From: Candidatus Roizmanbacteria bacterium RIFCSPHIGHO2_02_FULL_43_11
Lineage (GTDB): Bacteria > Patescibacteriota > Microgenomatia > UBA1406 > HO2-37-13b
NCBI GenBank assembly: GCA_001789515.1
Contig: MFZT01000038.1
Location: forward strand, 19,032-30,535
Reading direction: 5' to 3'
Length of the DNA stretch: 11,504 bases
How positions within the stretch are numbered: the stretch's first letter is position 1; each line of letters starts with the position of its first letter. Below the pieces are notes generated by a model. It was not told where the DNA came from and searched no databases. It saw only the letters and a list, made by a program, of their open reading frames with translations. Of this stretch, positions 5,237 through 11,504 are shown one piece after another. The translations under genes were made by a program, and so were the position numbers.

Positions 5237-6217
5237 ATGAACAAAAGACTCTCCAGATTAACCTTGCAAAATGCTCTGTTTATTGTGGTCCTGCATGTTC
5301 TTCTACCTGCAATTATTGCAATAATGTATATTCAGCTTGGACAGAGGGAAACGTTGCTTAAAACGTTTGAGAATAGCTTTGTACAGGTCGCAAGATTTGT
5401 TTCAAACTCAAGTGAGGAAGAATTTCGCAAAGCAAAGCACATTTTGTCACTTTTCAGCCAGCTGCAGGAGGTTCGATACGCAGATAAAACACAGTGCACA
5501 CATATTGCTCAAAAAATTATTGCTTCAAATGAAAACAAAAGTTATACCAATATTGGCGCCGCAAACAAAGAGGGTGACACATTTTGCAGTGCAATGCCAA
5601 TGAAGAACCCCTTAAACCTTTCCGAGCAGGATGGTTTTAAACATGTACGGGAATCTAAAAAGTTTTATGTCGGCAACTATCGCATAAGCACGATAACCGA
5701 TAAGGCCATTATTGTTGCATCGCATCCAGTGCTTGATGAGAGTGGGAATTTTAACGGGATTACGTTTGCTGCAATTGATGTTGCATACCTTCAAAATTTG
5801 GTAAAACAAATAGCATTACCATTCGATTACACCATTATCATTACAGACAAGAACGGTACAGTACTTGCTCGCAAACCTAATCCAGAAAAATGGGTCGGTA
5901 AGAACATCAAGGCGACACGGTTAGGGAATGCGCTTTTTAGCACCACAAAAGATGGTGGTATTTTCCGCGCGCTGGGGTTGGATGGAGATAAAATGACATA
6001 TGCGTACGCAAGGATGCAACAACCTATTGGAGGTACATCTATTTATAGCGTGATTGGAATCCCTGAGGATAGATTATCTGAGGTTTCGAATGAAAATCTA
6101 ATCAGAAATGCCGTTTTTGTAATTCTTATTCTTATCATGAGCATCACTATTGCTATCATCGACTGGAAATTCATACTTTCAAAAAAGGCCGAAGAGCTAG
6201 GTGGTGAATCTTCGTAG
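5237..6217 (+). CDS. Membrane receptor with extracellular dCache-type domain, no output domain
   Basis: 326 residues. An N-terminal helix (about 13-33) and a C-terminal helix (about 289-310) flank an outside domain of about 255 residues, the layout of double-Cache sensors. The membrane-distal half holds YTNIGAANKEGDTFCSAMP, LSEQDGFKHVRESKKFYVGN and IIVASHPVLDESGNFNGITF; the proximal half holds YTIIITDKNGTVLARKPNP, WVGKNI and a GGIFRALGLDGDKMTYAYA strand pair. These are the usual dCache_1 landmarks of small-molecule binding domains in histidine kinases, diguanylate cyclases and chemoreceptors. Here only 16-18 residues follow the second helix: no HAMP, kinase, GGDEF or methyl-accepting part. 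The following 117 bases encode no continuation in any frame, so it may be a stand-alone receptor acting through a partner, or the remnant of one. It has its own promoter; the ligand cannot be told. Confidence 0.85.
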   Translation: MNKRLSRLTLQNALFIVVLHVLLPAIIAIMYIQLGQRETLLKTFENSFVQVARFVSNSSEEEFRKAKHILSLFSQLQEVRYADKTQCTHIAQKIIASNENKSYTNIGAANKEGDTFCSAMPMKNPLNLSEQDGFKHVRESKKFYVGNYRISTITDKAIIVASHPVLDESGNFNGITFAAIDVAYLQNLVKQIALPFDYTIIITDKNGTVLARKPNPEKWVGKNIKATRLGNALFSTTKDGGIFRALGLDGDKMTYAYARMQQPIGGTSIYSVIGIPEDRLSEVSNENLIRNAVFVILILIMSITIAIIDWKFILSKKAEELGGESS

Positions 6218-6240
6218 ATGCTATTTTAAAGCCTTCATGG

Positions 6241-6256
6241 ATAACTTATAAGTTAT
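6241..6256. promoter_or_regulatory. 16-bp perfect palindrome, possible operator
   Basis: ATAACTTATAAGTTAT is fully self-complementary without a loop, a form that suits a dimeric DNA-binding protein better than an RNA hairpin. It lies 24 nt after the Cache-receptor stop and 48 nt before the -35 box of the next gene. No T-run follows, so it is not an intrinsic terminator. AT-richness raises the chance of coincidence. Confidence 0.3.
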
Positions 6257-6303
6257 AACTCGGATATTTATCAACAGCTTGCGATACCAGCACCAATACA
6301 ATC

Positions 6304-6332
6304 TTGCCAATGAGGTTAAAAACCGCTACTAT
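6304..6332 (+). promoter_or_regulatory. Leaderless promoter of the large virion-like gene
   Basis: TTGCCA (6304-6309), 17-nt spacer, TACTAT (6327-6332). Eight bases separate the -10 from the ATG at 6341, the same spacing as at 4150-4164, so the mRNA should begin at or next to the start codon. No ribosome binding site is present. This favours ATG 6341 over the upstream in-frame TTG at 6335. Confidence 0.6.
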
Positions 6333-6340
6333 GGTTGCAT

Positions 6341-8917
6341 ATGCCTGCCATCCGCGATTTTGCCACCAACTATACAACCAGCACAACTGGAACAACGATC
6401 ACTATTCCAATGCCTGCCTACCAAGAAAATGATCTCCTAGTTGCGGTCCTTTGCGCCGACACCGGAACAGGAACATGGTCGTTAACTGGCTGGACAGCTC
6501 TTTTTCATCAAACAAATACGTCACAGCTTGCTGTACTTTACAAAATCGCAAGCACATCAGAGTCAGACCCAACATTTACCCGCACAGTCCAAGAAACATT
6601 CAACGGCTCAGTCATTTCAGTACGCGACATTAACACAACAAATCCATTTGGCAGCACTCCTGTTTATACTGCAACCAATCAGGCCGCAGCAGCAAAATAC
6701 ACAATGTCAACGATTACAACAACAGTTGCTAATAGTTTGATCCTGTATGCAGTCAGCAACGCTGTTGCTGGGGTCCCTTCCCTTATCGAGGGCCCTGTAA
6801 TATTGCTGTATGGACAAGATGGATCTGCTGAATCATCCGGCGTTGGCTGGGGATTTATGCCAGCAACAGGTACAACCCCCAATAACGTTACCTGCTCAAA
6901 CGTCGCAACAGGAGCCGGAGTTAAAGCAACAATTCAGATCGCTGCACCTTCAGGCGGAGCTACGATCATCCCCGCTTACTGTCCAGATGATACCAGTGTT
7001 TACATTAACCCCATAAACGGTACTACTGCCTATAATGGTAATGCTGCGCTTGCTGCTACCGCCGATACACTTTTTGGCACATCACTTAACGGCACAACCG
7101 TTGCGGATGCCACTGTTGCGGCAGCGGCAGATTATGGTTTAAATCCTTACCATTCAACCGGTCGTTTAACATCAATTTCCGGCTCCAAAAACTGGGCTGG
7201 GGCAGCACTTGATTTATCTGCAGGAAATAATGTGGATGTTTCCAGTAAAAATATCCTCGTGCATACTGGTCCTTCAACACCTGGGCAAATTCAACGGTTA
7301 TCTCCTGTTGCCGATTTTAAAGGAATTTGTTTTGGCATGCTTTCAAGCGCTGGAAATTACAAAGTCTGGCAAGTGCACGGAGCCGGTACCACGTATAACT
7401 TTGACAGGGATGTCCCCTTAGTCATTAATTCCGATAACACCTCCGGCCTTATGGAGTCAACGGGCACCTTTAACCCTGCAGCCGCAGATGTTTTTGGGTT
7501 CTGGGTAGCCGGCTCAGGCGTATCAACCACCATTTGGGATTTCTACTCTTTATGGATGCTCGACACTGTTACAGTAGCTGGCGGCAATGCTGCTGAGCCC
7601 GTTGGTATACCTGGCATGGTTTCAGCAGCATCGGTTGGCCACGAGCGAAAAAGTCTTCTTCAGCAAGGAGACAACCAGGTCTTAGTTCTTGGCCCTGTGC
7701 AGTTTGGCAATGGAGGAACAAACCCTATTTATCTTGATCTCAATGCTACAGCAATTGAATTCCCCCGCCAGTATAACTTTGCCAGCAAAACTGTCAATTA
7801 TTGTTCTGTTGATAACGTTGCTGGTCTGACATACTACGCTGGTGCCGGTGATACTATCAAACATAGAAATTCTGTGGTTTCTTCTGCATCTAAATTCCAC
7901 TGGAAGTTTCACGCCTCTTCATCAACCTCAGCTGCTTATGATTTTTCTGGTCTGCAGATTATTGGCGCAGGCACTATTACATTGCTTAATAATCTTTCAC
8001 TCTCTGGAGTTACTTGGTCAAATTGCAGCAATTTCAATTCTGCTGGAAGTTACCTTAACAACTGTGCCATTAGCGCAACGACGAGTACCAGTGCGCTTAC
8101 TGTTTCATCCACTGCAAATATGGGTCGGATTACCAATACCTCTTTCACAAATAATCATAACGGTGATATTGGGCATTCAATTGAATTGACAACAGTAGGT
8201 ACGTATACCTTTGACAACATTACATTTTCCGGTGGCGGGGTAGCAAAACGAAATTTTAATACAGGAACCGGCGTTAACAGTAGTACTGATATTGCGACAA
8301 CTGATGCTGCTCACGGTTATACGGATGGGGATGCTATTTATTACCAGGACCAAGGAGGAGCACAAAATATTGGACTCACTGATGGGGCTCTCTATTACGT
8401 GAATTCTCAGACCGCCACAACGCTTTCATTCCACACCACAAAAGCCGATGCGATTGCTGATACAAGCCGTGTCAACCTAACATCAGTAGGCTCAGAAACC
8501 CACTACATTTACTCTGCAAAAGCCGATGTCTATAACAATTCTGGAGGAGTAATCACCATTAACGTCCTAAGTGGTGGATCTACGCCCACAATTCGCGAAT
8601 CTAATAGCTCGTCAACCATTATTAATAATGCTGTAAACCTCACTGTCACAGTGAAGGATGAAGCAGGAGCAATTGTCCAGAATGCCCGTGTTGCCATGTA
8701 TAAAACGAGTGATTCTCTAGAAATTATGAACGCGCTCACTAACGCCAGTGGTATTGTCTCTACAACGTACAACTACACGACAGACACACCGATTATTGTT
8801 CGTGTAAGAAAATCATCAACAGGAACAAAGTACATTCCTGTTAACGCCACAGGGACTATTCAATCAAGTGGATTTAATTTGACTGTGACTTTTATTGCTG
8901 ATTCTGTAGCAACGTGA
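6341..8917 (+). CDS. Large multidomain phage virion-like (tail/fibre type) protein
   Basis: 858 residues from ATG 6341, no signal peptide and no membrane helix; Ser/Thr/Asn/Gly/Ala-rich beta composition throughout. Visible parts: an N-terminal beta-sandwich-like domain (about 1-200, ENDLLVAVLCADTGTG, TGWTALFHQ, FNGSVISVRDIN); a central region (about 205-480) with AALDLSAGNN and IQRLSPVADFKGICFGML; a probable parallel beta-helix (about 480-640) with recurring turns such as FSGLQIIGAGTITLLNNL; a domain at about 645-715 (AAHGYTDGDAIYY, IGLTDGALYYVNSQ) common in phage structural proteins; and a C-terminal Ig-like/carboxypeptidase-regulatory domain (about 765-858) with VTVKDEAGAIVQNARVAMYK and ending in IVRVRKSSTG...TGTIQSSGF. 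This resembles tail-tip or fibre proteins, or a surface adhesin; absence of a Sec signal favours virion-like assembly or a non-Sec route. The C-terminus is echoed in the gene at 9367. Confidence 0.8.
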   Translation: MPAIRDFATNYTTSTTGTTITIPMPAYQENDLLVAVLCADTGTGTWSLTGWTALFHQTNTSQLAVLYKIASTSESDPTFTRTVQETFNGSVISVRDINTTNPFGSTPVYTATNQAAAAKYTMSTITTTVANSLILYAVSNAVAGVPSLIEGPVILLYGQDGSAESSGVGWGFMPATGTTPNNVTCSNVATGAGVKATIQIAAPSGGATIIPAYCPDDTSVYINPINGTTAYNGNAALAATADTLFGTSLNGTTVADATVAAAADYGLNPYHSTGRLTSISGSKNWAGAALDLSAGNNVDVSSKNILVHTGPSTPGQIQRLSPVADFKGICFGMLSSAGNYKVWQVHGAGTTYNFDRDVPLVINSDNTSGLMESTGTFNPAAADVFGFWVAGSGVSTTIWDFYSLWMLDTVTVAGGNAAEPVGIPGMVSAASVGHERKSLLQQGDNQVLVLGPVQFGNGGTNPIYLDLNATAIEFPRQYNFASKTVNYCSVDNVAGLTYYAGAGDTIKHRNSVVSSASKFHWKFHASSSTSAAYDFSGLQIIGAGTITLLNNLSLSGVTWSNCSNFNSAGSYLNNCAISATTSTSALTVSSTANMGRITNTSFTNNHNGDIGHSIELTTVGTYTFDNITFSGGGVAKRNFNTGTGVNSSTDIATTDAAHGYTDGDAIYYQDQGGAQNIGLTDGALYYVNSQTATTLSFHTTKADAIADTSRVNLTSVGSETHYIYSAKADVYNNSGGVITINVLSGGSTPTIRESNSSSTIINNAVNLTVTVKDEAGAIVQNARVAMYKTSDSLEIMNALTNASGIVSTTYNYTTDTPIIVRVRKSSTGTKYIPVNATGTIQSSGFNLTVTFIADSVAT

Positions 8918-8995
8918 AGCTCCCAAGTCTAATGGTCGAACATCCACAACGGCAACACAGATACGAAAACACACCGCATGAAACATGCCACATTA

Positions 8996-9024
8996 TTGCA
9001 TATTGATCAAAGCTCTGATACTAT
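8996..9024 (+). promoter_or_regulatory. Leaderless promoter of the small cysteine-rich gene
   Basis: TTGCAT (8996-9001), 17-nt spacer, TACTAT (9019-9024), with six bases between the -10 and the ATG at 9031. The geometry repeats that of the promoters before 4164 and 6341. A small stem GCATG/CATGC (8976-8988) lies just upstream of the -35. Confidence 0.55.
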
Positions 9025-9030
9025 GCTGCT

Positions 9031-9210
9031 ATGAAACCTCATTTTGTCTGTATCGGCGGGTGCGGGCTGGTATCTGAAACTCAAACGAAATGTAATTCTG
9101 TTGGTTGCTGGAGAGCAAGAAACCCCCTTGCTGAATGTGATTGCACAGACGGAAAACATGAAGAGTTCTTCAAAATATACAACCCTTCAGCACTTGAGAA
9201 AAATGACTGA
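9031..9210 (+). CDS. 59-residue cysteine-rich protein, putative metal-binding
   Basis: Small gene in the 449-nt gap between the two large genes. The protein starts MKPHFVCIGGCGLVSE and has six cysteines at residues 7, 11, 21, 26, 36 and 38 (CxxxC, CxxxxC, CxC), then CTDGKH with H43. There is no signal peptide. The spacing suggests one or two bound zinc ions or disulfides. Very similar small proteins, beginning HFxCxGGCGxxSE and containing ECxCxDGKH, are to my recollection widespread in Patescibacteria with unknown function. Support for a real gene: a well-spaced promoter directly upstream, the non-random cysteine pattern and a clean stop. It lies in a different frame from a longer open frame over the same bases (9044-9322), which has no family features. 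A possible weak stem GAGAAA/TTTCTC (9211-9236) follows the stop. Confidence 0.75.
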   Translation: MKPHFVCIGGCGLVSETQTKCNSVGCWRARNPLAECDCTDGKHEEFFKIYNPSALEKND

Positions 9211-9279
9211 GAGAAATCCAAAAACACATCTTTCTCGGTGTAACAATATCAATAAGCGCACAAATGTATCAATTATCAG

Positions 9280-9299
9280 GAACACCTTGACATGTGTTC
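9280..9299. promoter_or_regulatory. Inverted repeat around a -35 box, possible operator
   Basis: GAACAC (9280-9285) and GTGTTC (9294-9299) are perfect inverted copies around eight bases containing the whole TTGACA -35 box. A dimeric regulator bound here would cover the promoter. Confidence 0.35.
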
Positions 9300-9316
9300 A
9301 TCAGGGGTTTTATACT
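9287..9316 (+). promoter_or_regulatory. Strong sigma-70-type promoter before the second large gene
   Basis: A perfect TTGACA (9287-9292), 18-nt spacer and TATACT (9311-9316, 5/6). Transcription should start near 9323, giving a leader of about 44 nt before ATG 9367. It is the best consensus match in the window. Confidence 0.7.
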
Positions 9317-9334
9317 GATTAACGATCAGTGATC
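9314..9334. promoter_or_regulatory. Overlapping dyads at the predicted transcription start
   Basis: ACTGAT (9314-9319) and ATCAGT (9325-9330) are inverted around five bases, and GATCA-G-TGATC (9324-9334) forms a second overlapping palindrome. Both cover the end of the -10 box and the start site, suiting an operator; as RNA the first could form a short 5' hairpin. Confidence 0.3.
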
Positions 9335-9366
9335 ATTACTATAAACAGCCTGTAGATATATAAGAC

Positions 9367-11337
9367 ATGATTAGCTCCGACTTTACCATCGATTACGTTA
9401 ATAAGCGTATTTATCACTCAGCAAACAGCAATGTTTATACCGTAAACGCCCTTTATTCCTACCTTCAAGACACATTCGATGAGCTGGCTCAAATGGACGA
9501 TACAATTCCCATGTCTGCCCAAACTCCTACGGATTACACACTTATTAATGGATGGTTTATGGATGATCTTTCTTTTCAGTATCTTAAGGGGGGCGCTATC
9601 CAAACCAGCGGACATTTAAATGAAATTCAGATATTGACACTTCAGTCGTCTGGATATGTCAATGCTGTCGCCAGTGATATCGGGAAAATTGTTACAGATG
9701 ACGGTGGAAATACCGGAGCACTGCTTGATTATAACAACACAACCAGAAAATGGTGGATACGGTGGAACGCAACGATTGCAAACACATCAGTGATAGCTGT
9801 TGTGAGCGGCACTGGTGCCGGAGCTGCCTCAGGAGCTTCCACGACTGGCGAAAACTTGTATCCAAACGTTTATACCCTTGGATCCATTGAGGAAGATGAT
9901 AATCAGCAGATTTATATCATCCAAAACGGTGCCCGACTCACTGAGTGGTGGCCGGAATCAGGAGCTGGCACACGGCAAATCGATGTACTTATTAAAACAA
10001 AAGAAGCTGGGACGGAAATTGCCAATGGCGTTATCACCGTATTTTTGAGGCACTACCCAACTGGCGGTAACGCTGATCTGTATGACCATTTTGGCATTGA
10101 CCTTACTGCAGGCGGTAGAAACGCAGTGCCTTTAGCAACATCCCCTGATCTTAATAATACCACTGCAACTGCCACAGTTTCCGGATACTCTGACATCACC
10201 ATCGCGTTTGTGAATGGAACGCTTACATATAGTGCAATTAGTGGCACGTTCACAAATTTGGAACCCGTTTCTCAAGCAGTATCAGGCGCAACGGGTATAT
10301 TTTTATACCAAACCACAACAACTGGAGCAGGAACTATGACGTTGGGTAACGTTGTTGGAACGTTTAATAGCACAAACATCATTACCGGTGGTACGTCTGG
10401 AGCAACCGCTACATCATCTTCAATCTTGACGGAAGCATACACCATGAGTAAGAATTTTGAACAAGGTTCTTCATTTCCTTACTCTGTTGTTATTGGCTGT
10501 GCAACCAGAGTTTTGACACAAGCATACGAATATTTTAAGTATGTAACACGCGTTGGCTCAACATTCAGCATGTATCCAACGGCTAAGGCTCAGGGAGGCG
10601 CTGTAACACATAGTGCCCTGCAAGGACAGCAATATATTCGGGCACATGAAGATAATCAAACAACTCCGGATAATACATTCTCGCCAGTGAAGGCATCACC
10701 TTTTGGGACTTTTGCAGGAGGCAAATTCTTCGGTGCTCAAGGCGTGTGGATCGAAAATATGGCTGCTGCAGATATCCAGAATTTCCAGCTTATTGATTCA
10801 AATGGTGTCACGCGAACACCGCCAAACAAGCAAAGTATTATCATTACAAATTTGCTTTCAGGTGATCGTGTCAGCGTGTTTAAAACAACTTCTGGTACAA
10901 CTATTGATAAAGCCATGTACTCACTAGCCGCAGGCAACAACTCGGGCAATTCGACCATTGTGGTCAGTGGCGCGATTGCAAACGATACACCAGCAACCGG
11001 TGCAATAAGGCTCGTTGATACCAGTGATTTGACCTCTACTCGAGAAACCCGCTACACATATACTTCCTGGAGTGGTTCAACATTTTCTGGTGTCTCCCCT
11101 ACTCTAGACCGCAGCTATACCGCCTCAGATGATAAAGCATACGTGCCGTTTATCGATGAACAAGCAAGTTCTACGTCAATCACCGTTCAGGTTATCTATG
11201 TTTCCGATCGAACAATACTCCTGCGTGTGAGAAGAAAAGCTGCGGTAGCGATCTTGCCATTTGAGACAACGGGAACGTTCGGCTCAACAGGCTTTTCCAC
11301 TTCTGCCATAAGAACAACTGATACCATCGTGACTTAA
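9367..11337 (+). CDS. Second large phage virion-like structural protein
   Basis: 656 residues, no signal peptide or membrane helix. The N-terminus (MISSDFTIDYVNKRIYHSAN, YTVNALYSYLQDTFDEL, DDTIPMSAQTPTDYTLINGW, residues 1-65) and the core (QIYIIQNGARLTEWWPESG at about 181-199, IDVLIKTKEAGTEIANG, VFLRHYPTGGNADLYDHFG) match, from memory, a structural protein seen repeatedly in environmental and metagenomic phage genomes. Gly/Thr/Ser-rich segments (VSGTGAGAASG, IITGGTSGATAT) alternate with beta domains; about 545-596 (TGAIRLVDTSD, RYTYTSWSGSTFSGV, YVPFID) resembles small beta modules of phage tail proteins. The end, LLRVRRKAAVAILPFETTGT, repeats the pattern at the end of the 6341 gene, so both may dock in the same structure. 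ATG 9367 has no Shine-Dalgarno sequence; AT-rich TATATA stands four bases before it. A tail, fibre or surface-layer role is inferred. Confidence 0.8.
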   Translation: MISSDFTIDYVNKRIYHSANSNVYTVNALYSYLQDTFDELAQMDDTIPMSAQTPTDYTLINGWFMDDLSFQYLKGGAIQTSGHLNEIQILTLQSSGYVNAVASDIGKIVTDDGGNTGALLDYNNTTRKWWIRWNATIANTSVIAVVSGTGAGAASGASTTGENLYPNVYTLGSIEEDDNQQIYIIQNGARLTEWWPESGAGTRQIDVLIKTKEAGTEIANGVITVFLRHYPTGGNADLYDHFGIDLTAGGRNAVPLATSPDLNNTTATATVSGYSDITIAFVNGTLTYSAISGTFTNLEPVSQAVSGATGIFLYQTTTTGAGTMTLGNVVGTFNSTNIITGGTSGATATSSSILTEAYTMSKNFEQGSSFPYSVVIGCATRVLTQAYEYFKYVTRVGSTFSMYPTAKAQGGAVTHSALQGQQYIRAHEDNQTTPDNTFSPVKASPFGTFAGGKFFGAQGVWIENMAAADIQNFQLIDSNGVTRTPPNKQSIIITNLLSGDRVSVFKTTSGTTIDKAMYSLAAGNNSGNSTIVVSGAIANDTPATGAIRLVDTSDLTSTRETRYTYTSWSGSTFSGVSPTLDRSYTASDDKAYVPFIDEQASSTSITVQVIYVSDRTILLRVRRKAAVAILPFETTGTFGSTGFSTSAIRTTDTIVT

Positions 11338-11344
11338 TACAATT

Positions 11345-11504
11345 ATGAACACCGATGATTCCCGCATCAAAAGTGCACCAGTAAGAGATGCTCATGGAAG
11401 GTTTGTGCGCGCGCATGGATCGTCTAATCTTGATTCCCCTGCTGCATCAGTCAAATCAACTGTCTCAAGCAGGAAGACTCCCTTATTTTTTGATGACCTT
11501 TCCT
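11345..11504 (+). CDS. Start of a hypothetical protein (3' end outside window)
   Basis: ATG 11345 opens a frame that runs off the right edge, giving 53 residues. It is hydrophilic at first, with DAHGRFVRAHGSSN (15-28) and a Ser/Ala/Lys-rich linker, then TPLFFDDLS. No signal peptide or helix is visible so far. It starts 7 nt after the preceding stop on the same strand, so it belongs to the same transcript as the 9367 gene. The family is not recognised with confidence; the short basic-glycine motif (RDAxGRF) occurs at the start of various small phage and bacterial proteins. Confidence 0.6.
   Translation, partial: MNTDDSRIKSAPVRDAHGRFVRAHGSSNLDSPAASVKSTVSSRKTPLFFDDLS

Noticed and set aside
9044..9322. 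92-residue + strand frame over the gap between the two large genes
   Set aside because: Lacks motifs and a promoter at its start; the overlapping 9031-9210 frame has a patterned cysteine set and a well-placed promoter.
1..11504. CRISPR array, rRNA or long tandem repeat
   Set aside because: No regularly spaced direct repeats, no rRNA-like blocks and no long tandem repeats were seen in reading the window.

Overview
The window most resembles the chromosome of a bacterium of the Candidate Phyla Radiation (Patescibacteria, most likely a Parcubacteria/Paceibacteria-type lineage). The reasons are a long nucleoside diphosphate kinase with an internal insertion, a sortase end, a small cysteine-rich protein of a type I associate with these genomes, many small membrane proteins of unknown function, and few Shine-Dalgarno sequences. 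TGA works as a normal stop (it ends several tightly packed genes), which argues against the UGA-glycine lineages Absconditabacteria and Gracilibacteria. The lineage is inferred from recognition, not from a search.

Layout. Bases 1-164 hold the C-terminus of a sortase on the + strand. It converges on a minus-strand pair, ndk (914-1504) followed by a GNAT-like acetyltransferase (174-887). Bases 1592-2153 are a compact IS200-type element with one intact Y1 (HUH) transposase, flanked by inverted hairpin units. Everything from 2275 to the end is on the + strand.

The + strand part opens with three tightly packed genes (2275-4079) for membrane proteins. They share an N-terminal two-helix hairpin and a third helix but carry different tails: coiled coil, bacterial SH3 domain, and a small domain I associate with phage virion proteins. 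Next comes a coupled pair (4164-5104): a soluble protein with a virion-type GTGxGQxRxI domain and a four-helix membrane protein. Then a Cache-domain receptor without output domain (5237-6217), a large multidomain virion-like protein (6341-8917), a 59-residue six-cysteine protein (9031-9210), a second large virion-like protein (9367-11337) whose C-terminus resembles that of the first, and the start of another gene (11345 onward).

Two readings fit the right-hand 9 kb: the structural region of a prophage of a Patescibacterium, or a domesticated phage-derived apparatus at the cell surface. The fusion of a virion-like domain to a host-style membrane anchor and the interleaved membrane and sensor genes favour the second; the lack of any integrase, terminase, portal or capsid gene in view is neutral, because the window ends inside the cluster.

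Several genes have good -10 boxes (TATAAT, TACTAT or TATAAA) only 5-8 nt before the start codon and no ribosome binding site, so leaderless mRNAs appear common here.
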